The position numbers and the translations under genes were made by a program. A model generated the notes under the pieces. It had not been told where the DNA came from. It searched no databases and worked only from the letters and a program-made list of their open reading frames with translations. Source: Batkoa obscura (taxonomy: Eukaryota > Entomophthoromycota > Entomophthoromycetes > Entomophthorales > Batkoaceae). From it: a stretch of DNA of 64,000 bases. Every line of letters begins with the position of its first letter. Positions within the stretch are counted from its first letter, which is position 1. The stretch lies in assembly GCA_030770535.1 (NCBI GenBank), contig JASVEC010000016.1:248001-312000 (forward strand), given 5' to 3'. Shown here piece after piece: positions 11,653-24,036 of this stretch.

Positions 11653-12527
11653 GGATAGAAAATAAAAAGTACCATATAATTTTATAAATAAGTACTATTT
11701 CTAATGGGTAATAGCAATGATTTATGCATTTCATTTAGCTATTTTTGTATTCATAAAGGTTTAAATTGTACGTTAAATGTTAAGAAATGAAAGAGGACAG
11801 ATTGTATATAACTTTTTATGAATTATATCACCATTTCATACTATGAATGAAGATCAAAAATATTATTTTTAATTCACTAAAGCAATATTATATAGTAAAC
11901 TTTGAGATTATTTATGCCCTGTTTAAAATATAAAAATAAGCTACTAAACAAATAAGAAATGGTCTATTATAAATAGTATTATCGATACTTTTTTCTGAAG
12001 TTGACAAAACTATCGGTTTAATAGACAACAAATGATAAATTATAAACTATATAATCATATTAGGTCTAAAGCTAGTTGTTAATAATGTTATTAGTTGATG
12101 TAAATTTGCTATTTGGCTAAATAAAAAAGTAAAACTGATTGAATTTTTTAATGTTAATCTTAACTATAACTTTAAAAGAGTACTTTTTACTACCTTAGAA
12201 AAATATTTGTAGGATAAAAATAAAAACGTTTAATATAGTATAAAGGTAATAAAATTTCATTCACTATAAGTAATAATTAGGTTAGATAATGAATGTTCAT
12301 TTTGATTTTATGACTATTCATTTTTAATAATATCAATTCTTTTCAACTACTTTATTTCTAATTTTTTTAATATTTAAATACTGTATAATGAAAAATTAAA
12401 ATTGAACGCTGCTATCTTCCTTCATTAAACTTCTTTAAAGATAGATAATAAATTACTTAGTTATATAATGTGATATTAAAAATCAAATCGATACTAAAAA
12501 CTTTATCATTAAATAAAAAAATTAATG

Positions 12528-12631
12528 TATGGGGATGTATTTTTGTGTTTAAGAATTTTACTAACAAATTTTTCGCTCAAATAGCACTTAAAAGATGGAA
12601 AAAGTGATAAAGCTAAAAAAACATCCCTATA
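12528..12631 (+). mobile_element. MITE copy D, representative of the TATGGGGATG family
   Basis: A 104-bp non-coding element with terminal inverted repeats: TATGGGGATGTATTTTTGTG at the left, and TTTTTTACATCCC-type sequence pointing inward from the right end (reads ...AAAAAACATCCCTATA). The outer TA of each end fits a TA target duplication, as left by Tc1/mariner-type transposases. Between the ends lie conserved blocks TTTAAGAATTTTACTAACAA, TTTTTCGCTCAAATAGCACTTAAAAG and ATGGAAAAAGTGATAAAGC. With 11 recognisable copies in 64 kb and no coding capacity, it behaves as a miniature inverted-repeat transposable element. No source transposase is present in this window. Confidence 0.85.
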
Positions 12632-13629
12632 TGTTTATTTACATTAAATCCATTTATTTTAATTTGTTAATATTCCAGAACTATAAAACACAATATCTGT
12701 AGTTTTTTACTATCATTTTAAAATTCATTCTATAATCCAAAATAAGTAAAACCTTAATAAAAATTTATTTATTATAAAATATTGTTACTTGTATATTTAT
12801 ATAATCCAATACATTGTTCAATGTCTTTCAAAATTATGATTTTCTTCTACTTGAGTCAACACCCGGTATAAGATTGACAATCAATCTAAAAAAATGTTGG
12901 CAACTAACAGATAACCATAAGCTAGAAAAGCTTAAAAACAAGACTATTATTAATCAAATCTTTTAAAAACCCTAAACATAAAGACCTCCAGTTTAACTCA
13001 CAGTCTACTAGTAATGGCTTAATATATTTAGCTTAAGAGTCGTACTATTATATGTATTTAACAGATAATGACTTTCATTATGATCTATATATTTAGCAAA
13101 TGGATAGGAATAATTAGAGGGATCAAATTACATTAAAAGCTTTTGATGTTGAAAGTGGATCCAATGTCTTATCTTGAAAATATTAAACTTTTCAGTAAAC
13201 TTTGTCATGGTGAAACTAAAAAGTTCAACTTCTTACTGTCGAGAATCCCAGTATAGTATAATTGAGACAACAAGCTATTACTAGTGATAGTCAGTTAGAA
13301 CCTGCCCTTCGAGAAGTTCTGACAGAGCTTTTGATCATTAATTTTTGCATACTTTTTATACTTTTTATACTTTTTTGGTGGTGTACCTACTCCAGGGATT
13401 AAAATAATTTGATAACAACTATAAGCAATTTTGAAGAACTTAATCTCTAGTATTTTCTATTTTTCTATTTCTCTATTTCTCTAGCCATTTAATAGACTAC
13501 TTTTATTAGATCTTTGAAAATGTTCTGGTATAAATTCATGCACATAAAAAAACTATTAATCTTTAGTTACAATACCAAATCTCTCTTAACTGTAAAAATA
13601 AAAGTATTTCAACGTATGTTCTTTAATGG

Positions 13630-13733
13630 TATGGGGCTATTTTTTTTAGTTTCATTATTTTTCCATTTTTTAAGCGCTATTTACGTGAAAAAATTGTCAG
13701 TAAAATTCTTAAATACAAAAATACATCCCCGTA
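13630..13733 (-). mobile_element. MITE copy E (TATGGGGATG family)
   Basis: About 104 bp in reverse orientation, from TATGGGGCTATTTTTTTTAG to AATACATCCCCGTA. Internal blocks are well kept. The open frame 13514-13759 overlaps it by chance. Confidence 0.85.
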
Positions 13734-14107
13734 TTGTAATCAATAAGCTCATATTTTAATATGCATGAATTTCTACCGGAACATTTCAAGTGACCTAATA
13801 GTGTCAATTATTTATTGTTTAATGAAATTCAATTTTGATAATTTTTATTACAGTGCAACAGCTATACCTTATGTTACTTATGGCATATTATTTAAAATTC
13901 AAAATGTTGATTTTAAATTAGACAAAAACTTCTCTGCAATTTTTGAGCCAACTTCTAGATTTTGTCAAATACCAATTTAGACCTCAGCATTTTATGATAA
14001 AAAAGCCGAAAACTTAAATTGAAATTCAAGAGTTAAAATTAAAACGAGTTAAATTAAAAAAATATTTATTTTTAAGAAAGACATAATAATACGAAAAAAT
14101 AATTAAA

Positions 14108-17100
14108 TTAAATAACGCTCTTTAGATAGCGTTGTATAACAGCCTCTAATTCAGATTGAGAAGTTTTTAAAACCCTTAATACATTTTTATCAAACGTATT
14201 GTTATCAACCAAAAGGATAGCTGAAGACTTAGCTTTAGCTACTTGAACCAATTCAACCTCAGCCTCAATGGCATGAACATGTTCATTTTCAATCCCTAAC
14301 TTAGAAATAGGTATCAACACCTTAAAAAAGAAAGCGGTTTCAAGCCAATCATATTCGATATCACGCTCACTTAACATATCCAAAAATTGATCACATAGCT
14401 CGGAGATATCCACTTTAGCAATTTTTATTACCTTGGATTTCAAGCATTCCGTTATTGAAACTTGTCTTACACCTGGTATAACGTCAACTTCTTCTTTCTT
14501 TTTAATAGAATTAAATGGAGGTGGTGTAGCTTTTGATTTTAATAAACTATCAATAGCTGTATTAATATCTTGATTTTCAATTTCTACTCGATTGATAGTT
14601 AATTCCATAGCTTTGGGAGATTTACCAGTCGTAGCTGCAATCATAGCTTTTGCTTCATAAGTGGCTAAATCATCAACAATTTCTTTTGTATTTTGTTTGG
14701 GTGATTTGAATATACCAACTTTACCATCCTTAGAAAAATCTTTAGCGTATTTGTCTTCAGGTTCTGAATCACTAGTTTCATTATCATAGACCTGTTTAGC
14801 TAATTTATTATAGATATCCTGCGCTTTATTTTCCACTATGACCTTTTCGTTAACAGACACTTTTGAGTCAGTAATTGTGGTATCTGATTCATTCTCGTAT
14901 TCTTCTTCATTGGAGTCTTTAAAAGTAACCTTTTTCTTTGGCCTATTATCTTCTCCTTTGGTAAGATCTTGACTGGCTCTGTTACGATAATCACTTAATA
15001 ATTTGTCTAAATATTTCTTTTGGTTTGAAATAATTGGTAGTACCATAGGTTCTTCACCATTTTCATCTACTTTCTTATTCATCATAGCTTTCACTTTTTC
15101 AGACATATTGGTTCGATTACCAGAGATAGGACTAACTAACAATGGACTTGTTGTCAAGAAAGGACTCCTTAATCCATTTTGTGCTGGACTACTGATTTTG
15201 TTTGGAGTCAAATTGCCATTAGATTCTTTGACTGCATCTGAAACATCCTTCTTTAATCTAGTAGTTTCAATTGGGCCTTCTTTTAATCCCTTAAATATCA
15301 TAGCAGCTTGTGAATCAGGTTCAATTGTGTTTTCATCTTTATCTTTTAATGATGATTCTCTTTCATAAACAGGCATTGGCTCACCTTCTTGCTTATTTAT
15401 CATTTCCTTTTCTTTTAAGTGATTGCGAATCCTTTCCTTAACTGATTCAGTTTCACTTTCAGTGTTCTGAACCTCGCTTTCTATGATTTCAGGTTTAGAA
15501 TTCTTCTTTTTTAAAGTGGGTTTACGTCCTAACTTATAAATAGTAATCCTTCTCTTTACAGAATTTCTACGTCCACCATTTACTTTAGTCATTTCATCTT
15601 CAATCTTGATCTGTATATCACCACTTTCATCTACTTTTTTATCATCATTTTTTGTAATTGATTCAACTAGTTCTTTGTTTTCTTTTGATTCTTGTTTAGA
15701 ATAAAACCCTTCATATAAACTAGCTCTTTTACTTTTATAAATCTCTTTACGTTTTTGACTATTTAATAGTGAATCATCTCGATCTTTTTGTTCTAACTCT
15801 AATCTCAAATCTTCATTCATTTTACGATAGGTTTCATACATTGACGCTCTCTTAGCTTTATATGTTTCTTTATCCCAAGTTCCATTTTCAGATCCTGAAT
15901 TATATCCTTTATCGTTGGTAGAACGAACTCTTTCCATAGTATTTGAAAAGTTAGTACTATTTGTAGATGGTTCACTACTATTAGTTGATTCATCTAACTC
16001 TTCACCACCGCCGACGGTATAAGCTCTACGCCTTCTACCTTCAGTAACGGCAGCCCTTCTACTCAGTGAAGATATTGGCTTTTCATTCTTAATTATTTCA
16101 GCCTCATAAGATTCAACATCTTCAGGTTTAGGTTTAGGTGATTCAACGTTGATTGCTCCATTTTCACTATACACACGCTTAAATTGATTTTCTTCTTCGA
16201 CAACAACACCTGGGTGATTGTCAGTAGCATTACGACGCATTTCATTTTCAACTGGTTTAACTGACCCCGCTTCTTCATTTTGTTCCTTTGACTGGGGAAC
16301 TATGCGTGGAATAGGATTAGGTGCTACTTTTTTAGTTTCAGTGACTGCTGGTTTATCAGCTTGTGGTTGAGTAGTTTCAACTTTGGTCTTTTCACGTGTA
16401 TTTGCTATAAGATGATATACTGCTACCAATGGCGAATTGCTTACTGTGATGTATCCATCCTGCTCTTTTCCTTTTTTCATTTCTTCTTCCAATTGTTGTA
16501 AGATAGAATATTCACTCTGAAACATACATGCTGTCATTTCGGATATTATACTACGATCTAACCTAGCTGGTAAAGTACGGTGATTACTAGGACGATAGAT
16601 AGTATTTGGATTAGAGCTAGCTCTTTTAGCTATAAATGGATGTTTTGCTATTTCTGGCATAGTAATACGACGTTTTGGATTAGGATCTAATAAACGAGTG
16701 ATAATTGATTTTGGAGTTGGGTGCATGTTTGGTGTCCATTTTATTTTGCCATTCATTACACATTCCCATGCACCTGGGTTACGTGGGTCATCAAACGGTA
16801 AAGTACCAGTTAACATAGCAAACAATACAACACCTATTGACCATATATCTACTTCTGGGCCAATATAAGGGTCTCCTCGCATAATTTCAGGAGCCGAATA
16901 TTGTAATGAGCCACAAAATGTTTTTAAAGCATTTTTTTGATCAAAAAAATTGGCTAAACCAAAATCAATAATTTTTACATTATCATCTTTATCAATCATT
17001 ATATTCTAAAAACTAATTAATATTTTATAATAAGATAGAGTAAAATAGATTACTTCGACTTTGATATCTCTATGTACTACAAAATTGGAATGACAGTACC

Positions 17101-17596
17101 CAATAGCATCAATAATTTGTTCAAAATAATGAGCAGCTACTTCCACTTTTAAGCCATTTCTACCAATTTTATCTGTAAGTTGACAACCACTTATATATTC
17201 ATGAAACAAATAAAAATGAGATTTTGTAATCCTACAGTCTTTTAAAGGTACAATATGAGGATGTCTTAAAAATCGAGTGAGATTAGCCTCCCTCAATATC
17301 CTTTGTTCAAATGTTTTCCCTCCTCTACCCTTATTTCCAGTTTCTGGATCTGGAGGCACAAATCTTCTTATAATCTTTACTGCTAGCTAAAAAAAATATA
17401 AGAAATTAATAAATGTTGAGTTAGTTAATAATATAATTACTTTATCTCCATTTTTGACATTGACAATGAGTTTGACTTTACCATAGGAACCTTCTCCTAA
17501 AGTTTTTCCAATTTGAAACTCTCCTAAGGGCGTCTTCATTATACCAGGCCCTTTGCTGGTCACTGATAAAGCAGTGGGATCATTGCGATTAGCCAT
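14108..17596 (-). CDS. KIN1/PAR-1 (MARK)-like serine/threonine kinase
   Basis: Three exons (17596-17441, 17386-17054, 17005-14108) encode 1128 aa. The N-terminal kinase domain shows GEGSYG (34-39), AVKII (K56), HRDIKVEN (157-164), DFG (177-179) and the activation loop LKTFCGSLQYSAPE, with the phosphorylatable T192 of the AMPK/MARK group. PYTGPEVDIWS-type sequence is present as PYIGPEVDIWS, close to yeast Kin1. Residues about 300-1000 are charged, low-complexity and presumably disordered. The last about 110 residues (from TECLKSKVIKIAKVD to the end) have the layout of a KA1 membrane-binding domain. KIN1 kinases act at the cell cortex in polarity, exocytosis and wall integrity. Two similar segments, YKAKRASMYETY and YKSKRASLYEGF, repeat inside the disordered part. 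Assignment to KIN1 rather than another CAMK-like kinase is fairly safe. Confidence 0.85.
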
Positions 17597-19389
17597 TAAT
17601 TAAATTGATATGTTATTAGTATTAAGTCTAAAGGTTGATGGAAATCTGCAATAAATAAAAGCTTTATTTTTATTTATCTAATTTTAATGAATAAACAGAA
17701 AAGAAAAGTAAAAAATCAATTAAATTAATAAAGTAGTTTTTTTTTAAAGTGGCTTTGAATGATGAAGATAAACTGTACTTTAAGAGTAAATTTTGGTATT
17801 TCAAACGATTGAGATCATTCTATTATTGATATCATTGGAATCTCTATTTTCAAAATTACTTAGACTTTTTAGTTATTACTTTAACTTTTACAAAAATTTA
17901 CTTACTTTGGCCTTTTTTACATTGCCTATAATTTTAGGGAAATTTACTAATTAATGACTTCCGAATGGCTTAACGAAGCTTTTATTGGCCTATTTTTAAA
18001 TTTAACGTAGCTCAAGATGACCGTTAAAAAAAGGCTATTTCTATTTTTGCTTTAATCAAAATTTTCATCTATTTCCAAAGTTTAACTTGAATTTATCAAT
18101 ATTATCAAAATAAAATTCTCAATACAAATATCATCCTCTATTTCATAGCCTCTTTTTTTTTCTTTTTTTATATACAAACTTGAAATATTTAAGACGTCAA
18201 AATTTAAACGGTTGAATTTAATATTAAATTTAAAGTTGATTAGAAATACAAGTTTATTTTTAATCTTTGTTTAAAAAAGGGTGATAAAGTAGTAAGGTTT
18301 TATCCTTCAATAATGACAACCAGATATGCTTGATATGCTATTTATAAAAAGCTTTTATAGGATGTAAAATCAACCGAAGAAGTGTTCTCACATAGTTATA
18401 TTGAAGTTTCACTTGAGATTATAAGATAGATGATGTTGCATTATATTAGATACAAAGCAATTTTATAAAAATACTTAACATTTGGTTATAAATAAAATAT
18501 AGTAAATATTAGCTTCCTTTATTGAGTTGTTCTAATTTATATTGAGTAATAAAGCTTTATTTTAAACCTTTATATCGCCCATACGTTTATAGTAAAATTG
18601 TAATATAATAATAGTTGATGTTTATGTAAGCTTTGACTTACACATAAACAAATGAAATTAATAACTAGTAAGTATTTTTCATAAATATAACTGATAAAGA
18701 TGTTTACTGTTGTTATATTATATTCCTTTGTAAATAGAAAGTTTACTTGGAAATTGTTATATGCCACGACTATCACCTAAAGTTATACAATACAATATTT
18801 TAACTTAAACAGTAGAAATTAGAAACATGTATAAATTGACAGTATAAAAACAAACATGATAAGAGATCAACTTTAACAATGTAATGTTAAAAATTAAATG
18901 AAAAAAATAGTATTATTTTATTTAAAACACAAAACTAACTTCAATACATTACCTCTTACAAAACGCTCTTTCTAAACACAAAGTTTGAACTTTTTCAACA
19001 ATCCCCAAAATCTTCCAACACCTCCATTTTTTATTTTCAATTAATATTTTTAAACCTAATTCACTTGGGTATTTTTTATCATCGATTTCTTTTTATGAAA
19101 GCCATTATAAAGTTTATTCAAATACTTCTCTTAAATTCTAGTAGAATAAAAACAAGATTGATCACTAATAATATATATATCCATGGTAATTTTTAGGCAA
19201 AGTTTATCCATTATAGATCAATTTAATTATATTGCTGCTATCATATAAGTTATCATTTATGTCATCTCTTTTTTTATAATGATAGGAAGCTTTGTGTTTA
19301 TCTTCACATAGTACTCACTGAATTCCATACCCGCTTTTAACTTCCTTGTAAATTTTTATCTTTAAACTATTTGGTCCCATAGCTATATG

Positions 19390-19775
19390 TTTGCCATCAT
19401 CAATTTCCACTTGATGGGAAAGAAAGATGAAACTACCAATGTACCTTTTGGAATTAAAACCTTGGCTAGTTATTCTTTTATCAAAGCTAACTTTTTAAAC
19501 TTATTTGGGAATTGCTTTTGGTATTTATTTAAATTCTTAAAGGATGGGCTAATGGGATCAAATGTAAGAATTTCTGTTTTGTTATAGTCTAGTAAGATAA
19601 AAATTTGTAGCGCTTTTAGAACATCACATGCTTATTCTAAAAACATAAAGTTGTCTGAATAAACTTCATCTTCCACAATATTACAGTTGCTTTCTTCTAT
19701 TTGGTCTGGAGCAAAGTAATCATTGGGATATTTTTTGCCCTCTTCTACATCAGCAAAATTATTTTCAGGCTAATT
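19390..19775 (-). pseudogene. Dead coding frame of unknown protein
   Basis: Read on the minus strand from 19775, a single frame stays protein-like for about 128 codons but carries two internal TAA stops. It is hydrophilic, with acidic EEGKKYPNDYF, then FDPISPSFKNLNKYQKQFP and LIPKGTLVVSSFFPIKWK. Both stops sit where CAA-to-TAA or GAA-to-TAA changes would place them. The sequence just before it (...AAATTAG) could be a splice acceptor, so this may be an inner exon of a lost gene. I do not recognise the family. Confidence 0.35.
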
Positions 19776-20098
19776 TTTGTGTGAACAACTAGAATAATTA
19801 ATTTTATTTGTTTTTGCTTTAAACACTATCTTTGCTTGTTATTATTTTAGGATGATTGTATTTAGATTGGTCCGAAAATAAATGATTGATAGAATTAATG
19901 TTAGCTACTATCATCTTTAAAGCATCCTACTATTTCAATGTAAATTGAGAACCGGAATTAGCTAACCCAAGGACTGACATGTTTTAATACTAATCTATCT
20001 TCTTAATTTTGAAGATATAAACAAATTATTTAATTTAATTTAATTTAATTTATACTCTTGAGTAAATGAGATATTATAGTTTTAATCATTTTAATTAA

Positions 20099-20199
20099 TA
20101 TGGAGCTGTTTTTTTTTAACTTCATAACTTTTTCCATTTTTTGGGCGCTATTTAAGTGGAGAGATTGTTAGTAAAATTATTAAAAAATACATCCCCATA
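20099..20199 (-). mobile_element. MITE copy F (TATGGGGATG family)
   Basis: About 101 bp in reverse orientation, from TATGGAGCTG to TACATCCCCATA. The block GGGCGCTATTTAAGTGGAGAG matches the family core. It lies 15 bp from copy G, which is in the opposite orientation. Confidence 0.8.
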
Positions 20200-20214
20200 T
20201 ACTTATTTTAATCT

Positions 20215-20287
20215 ATATAGAGGTGTATTTTTATGTTTAAGGATTTTACTAACAAATTTTCTGCTCAAATAGCGCTTAAAAAATGTA
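20215..20287 (+). mobile_element. MITE copy G, 3'-truncated
   Basis: About 73 bp, starting TATAGAGGTGTATTTTTATG and running through CTGCTCAAATAGCGCTTAAA, after which similarity to the family stops. With copy F it makes a second inverted pair, less perfect than the one at 42 kb. Confidence 0.75.
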
Positions 20288-20835
20288 TTTAGAATAATAT
20301 TATTTAGTATAATAAAACACTTCATATTTTAAAATATCTAGTTAATTATTGAAACAAAATCTAAGTTATTGAAGTTTTATAAAAATAGAAGAAGCACTAC
20401 AAGTTAACTATATGCTGTATATATATGATAAAATGCTAGTCGCATTCATCAATATTACTCAGTTCTCATGAAAAATACTTCTAGTTAATAAATTAAATTA
20501 AATGCTACTAAATGTTAGAAAATAAGAAAATTATAATATAATTAGTAAAATATTATTATATTAAATATATATATATTAAATTATTGATTTTTACTAAATA
20601 ATATTTAATAATGATATTATTTCCATAAAGACAATAAAGTATAACTTAAATATGACTAAATAGCTATTTAAAATTTTAAAACTTTTTGAACTAAAAAGTC
20701 AACTTTTTTATTTTCAATTAAGTTTCAAAAGCATTCAATTATTATTATAAACTTATAATAAAGCCTAAACCTATACTATATCACATTTCAGAGCACCTTA
20801 AAAAGCAGCATATTGTTACAATGATAACATGTAAC

Positions 20836-20930
20836 TGACTTCAAATAATATTGTTACTTCAAATAATATTGTTACTTCAAATAATATTGTTACTTCAAAT
20901 AATATTGTTACTTCAAATAATATTCCCACT
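20836..20930. repeat. 18-bp tandem repeat, five copies
   Basis: The unit TTACTTCAAATAATATTG repeats about five times with no visible mismatch except at the two edges, ending about 340 bp upstream of the HOT start codon. It is a minisatellite. No spacers are present, so this is not a CRISPR-type array. Confidence 0.95.
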
Positions 20931-21272
20931 CCTTTACTAAAAAAACCCAAACAATTTATTTTCGAGAAAATCTAGTTTTTGAAGTCAGCTTCATTTGGAA
21001 TCCTGCCTTCCAATTATAGTCGAACAAAGATTAACATTAAGCTACGTCATTTAAAATCTTCAATTGTTCCTATTTAAGCAAATAGCAAAGTAAAAGTAAT
21101 CAATTTTTATTAAAAATAATAATGAGAATAAAAAGGTTGTTCATCTTTTGAACTTGAATTGAATTTATTTATTTAAAAAATACATTTTTCATTAAGCTAT
21201 AAAAAGGCAACAATTCACCTTAAAAATTCTATTGAATATCTGAAACAAAAAAAGAATTAAAAAGAATCAAAC

Positions 21273-23274
21273 ATGAGTATTATCAAAGCAGTTGCAAAAC
21301 CCAGTCAAATTGTACGTAAAGTCATGACTTGTGTAATTCATGGTTCAGGTGGATGTCCATGTCATGGGGGTACTATTAGAAACACCGTAAATCGATTAGC
21401 TACCACTAAACCAGTAGAGAAAGAATATGCTTTTGAAATGGCTAGTTCTAATATTCGATATGGTCTTGGAGTAACTAAGTAAGAAAAATGAATTTAAAGA
21501 ATTGTATTTTTTGGATATTAACAAGTCTTATTTTAGAGAAGTTGGCTTTGATGCGATTAATTTAGGAGCTAAAAAAGTAGCTGTGGTAACTGATGCTAAT
21601 GTAAGGAGGTTTTATAGTTTTTTTGCAATCAAGATTTATTAATAGTGTTTCACTTTATTTAGTTAAGTGAATTAAGTCCAGTTAAAAATGTTATCAAATC
21701 CTTAGAAGAAAATAATGTGAATTATGTTTTATTCAATCAAGTTACTATTGAACCAACAGATAAAAGGTAATAATTATAATTCACCACTGTTGTAAAATCA
21801 TTAAACTAAGATTACCCTTATTTTTAAACAAAAGTTTCCAAAAAGCAATTGATTTTGCTAAACAGAATCAACCAGATCTTTTTATTGCTGTTGGTGGTGG
21901 ATCTGTTATTGATACTGCTAAAGCAGCTAATTTATATTCTTGTTATCCTGATGCTGATTTATTAGATTTTGTTAATACACCTATCGGAAAAGGTTTACCA
22001 ATTACAAGGACTTTAAAGCCATTGATTGCTGGTATGTTTATTTATCTATTTATAATAAGAATAACAAATAAATAAATGACCTGTTCATTTTATTAATTCC
22101 ATTATTATAGTCCCAACTACCGCTGGTACTGGAAGTGAAACAACTGGAACAGCTATTTTTGATTATACTCCATTACAAACTAAGACTGGTATTGCTCATC
22201 GTAATTTAAAGCCGTTATTAGGTATTGTAGATCCATTGAATACTCGTAGTATGCCTGCAAATGTAATAGCAGCCTCAGGTTTAGATGTATTATGCCATTC
22301 TCTAGAATCATATACTGCTATACCTTATAATCAACGTAGTCCAAGACCTAAGAATCCAATTGAAAGACCAGCTTATCAAGGAGCTAATCCAATTTCAGAT
22401 ATTTGGTAAAATAATGTTTAATTGGATAATGAATGATAAATGAATAGAAATGATAATAACATTTATATTTATTTTAGGTCATTGAAAGCATTACAAATGT
22501 GTATTAAATATTTACCAAGAGCTTTTAAAGATCCTAGTGATATTGAAGCTAGTGAAAATATGTTATTAGCAGCTACTTATGCTGGTAAATTTAATTATTA
22601 AATTAATTATTAAATTAATTATTATTATTTTAGGTATTGGTTTTGGTAATGCTGGAGTTCATTTATGCCATGGGTAATTAAATTATTAATGTTTTAGTTA
22701 TTATTTATTATTTATTTTATTATAGTATGTCTTACCCAATTTCTGGATTAAATAAAAAATATTTACATCCTCAATACGAAATGGCTGGAAAACCTATTAT
22801 TGTACGATTTAATTAATTAATTAATTATTAAAATATTTTTTTTAAATTTTAATTTATTTAGCCTCATGGTATTTCTGTAGCCATTACTTCTCCTTCAGTA
22901 TTTGAATTCACTGCTGATTCCAACCCAGAAAGACATTTGATTGCTGCTAAAGCATTTGGTAAGTTTAACAATTTTAAATTAATTAATTTTTATTTTATAA
23001 TATTAATATTAACTAATATTAATTATTAATAGGTATCAATATAGACACTGTAAAATCCGACGATGCTGGTAAAGCATTAGGTGAAGGTCTAAGAAAATTT
23101 TTAAATGATTTAAAAGTACCCAATGGATTAAATGAATTAGGTTATAATTCATCTAATATTCAAGAATTAGTAAAAGGTACTTTACCTCAACACAGGGTAA
23201 CTAAATTAGCTCCAATTACTGTAGAAGAAGAAGTATTATCTAAAATCTTTGAAGCTTCAATGAAACTTTATTAA
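21273..23274 (+). CDS. Hydroxyacid-oxoacid transhydrogenase (HOT, ADHFE1 family)
   Basis: Ten exons join in frame to 475 aa: 21273-21478, 21537-21600, 21663-21766, 21835-22031, 22111-22405, 22478-22584, 22634-22673, 22726-22801, 22862-22958, 23033-23274. The enzyme is an iron-dependent alcohol dehydrogenase-family protein that oxidises 4-hydroxybutyrate to succinic semialdehyde while reducing 2-oxoglutarate to 2-hydroxyglutarate, in mitochondria. Diagnostic blocks matching human ADHFE1 are [102 protein letters not shown] and [15 protein letters not shown]. The N-terminus is basic and plausibly a mitochondrial presequence. The protein is close to full family length with no missing core block. 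Saccharomyces has no close equivalent. Confidence 0.97.
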
Positions 23275-23320
23275 TAAAAGTAAATAAATTGTTAATGGAA
23301 TTTTAAATATTACTTTGTTT

Positions 23321-23379
23321 ATTATATTATCATATTATTATATTATTATATTATTATATTATTATATTATTATATTATT
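23321..23379. repeat. ATT/ATATT microsatellite between convergent genes
   Basis: About 59 bp of ATTATATTATTAT-type repeat fills most of the 105 bp between the HOT stop codon and the stop codon of the convergent carrier gene, touching the latter. It may overlap both 3' ends. Confidence 0.85.
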
Positions 23380-24005
23380 TTATTCTAAACATTTTAAGCA
23401 TAAACCATAAACTCCAAAAGTTACTGCCGAGGTAGGTATTGATTTTAATAAACCTGGTAATAAACCTTTATAAAAAGCAGTAATACCTTCATGTCGTAAC
23501 ATATTTTTAATTAATTTACTTAATTTCCTTGGTGTATTTGTTGGATTTGTTTTTGTTGAGATTACTACCTAAAAAAAGAAAAAAAAAACATTAATAAGAA
23601 TAACATTAATAAGGCTATTTTTTTAAACTTACTTGTAATCTCTTCCTTAAAACATCCATTGGAAATACAATTATTTTTGATATAAAACCAGCTATGGAAC
23701 CAGCTATACTATGACTGGAATTATAAAATATAGAATCTTTGGGCTACAAAAGAGGATCAATTAATAAGTTAAAGTATATTAATAGAACAATTATTTACTT
23801 ACGATTGTTTCTTTTAATTTTTGATTAGATACTTCATAAGTAAAAAACATTAACCCCATATACGGAAAAATTTGTAGTAAAGCTGGATTTAAACCATGAT
23901 AATAACCCTTAATGCCTTCTAATTTATAGATCTTTTTTATAGCGTGATAGATACTTTTATAATTCTATTTGTATATTATTATTATATTAGTAAATATTAT
24001 TTTTA

Positions 24006-24036
<31 letters not shown>

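Larger units (their letters stand above)
11653..14107. other. Gene-free 2.45-kb stretch with two MITEs
   Basis: AT-rich, stop-dense on both strands apart from MITE copies D and E. Low-complexity runs occur at 13357-13376 (ACTTTTTAT repeats) and about 13452-13483 (CTATTTCT repeats). The part from about 12840 to 13330 is less AT-rich and looks like worn coding or element DNA, but I could not identify a family. Open frames at 13514-13759 and 13765-13980 have no protein character; the first runs through a MITE. Confidence 0.5.
17597..21272. other. Gene-poor 3.7-kb region
   Basis: Between the KIN1-like gene and HOT. It holds a dead coding frame (19390-19775, minus), two MITE copies (20099-20287), a five-fold 18-bp tandem repeat near 20.84 kb, a TTTAA run at about 20033-20053 and a TA run near 20567. 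The rest is AT-rich and featureless to me. The open frame 18570-18776 has no protein character. Confidence 0.5.

Noticed and set aside
12840-13330. Worn coding or element DNA between two MITEs
   Set aside because: Short translated pieces were readable but matched no family I know, and no terminal repeats frame them, so no feature is claimed.
13514-13759. Possible small protein of 81 residues
   Set aside because: The frame runs through MITE copy E and starts in low-complexity DNA. The same applies to 5545-5757 and 41768-42076.
15003-15368. 121-codon open frame antisense to the KIN1-like gene
   Set aside because: It is a shadow of the coding strand with no domain character. Other long antisense frames (for example 39954-40190, 44783-45055) are the same.
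18570-18776. 68-codon frame in the gene-poor region
   Set aside because: Composition is that of random AT-rich DNA, with no start context, splice partners or recognisable motif.
20836-20930. CRISPR-like array
   Set aside because: The 18-bp units are head-to-tail without spacers, in a eukaryotic intron-rich context.
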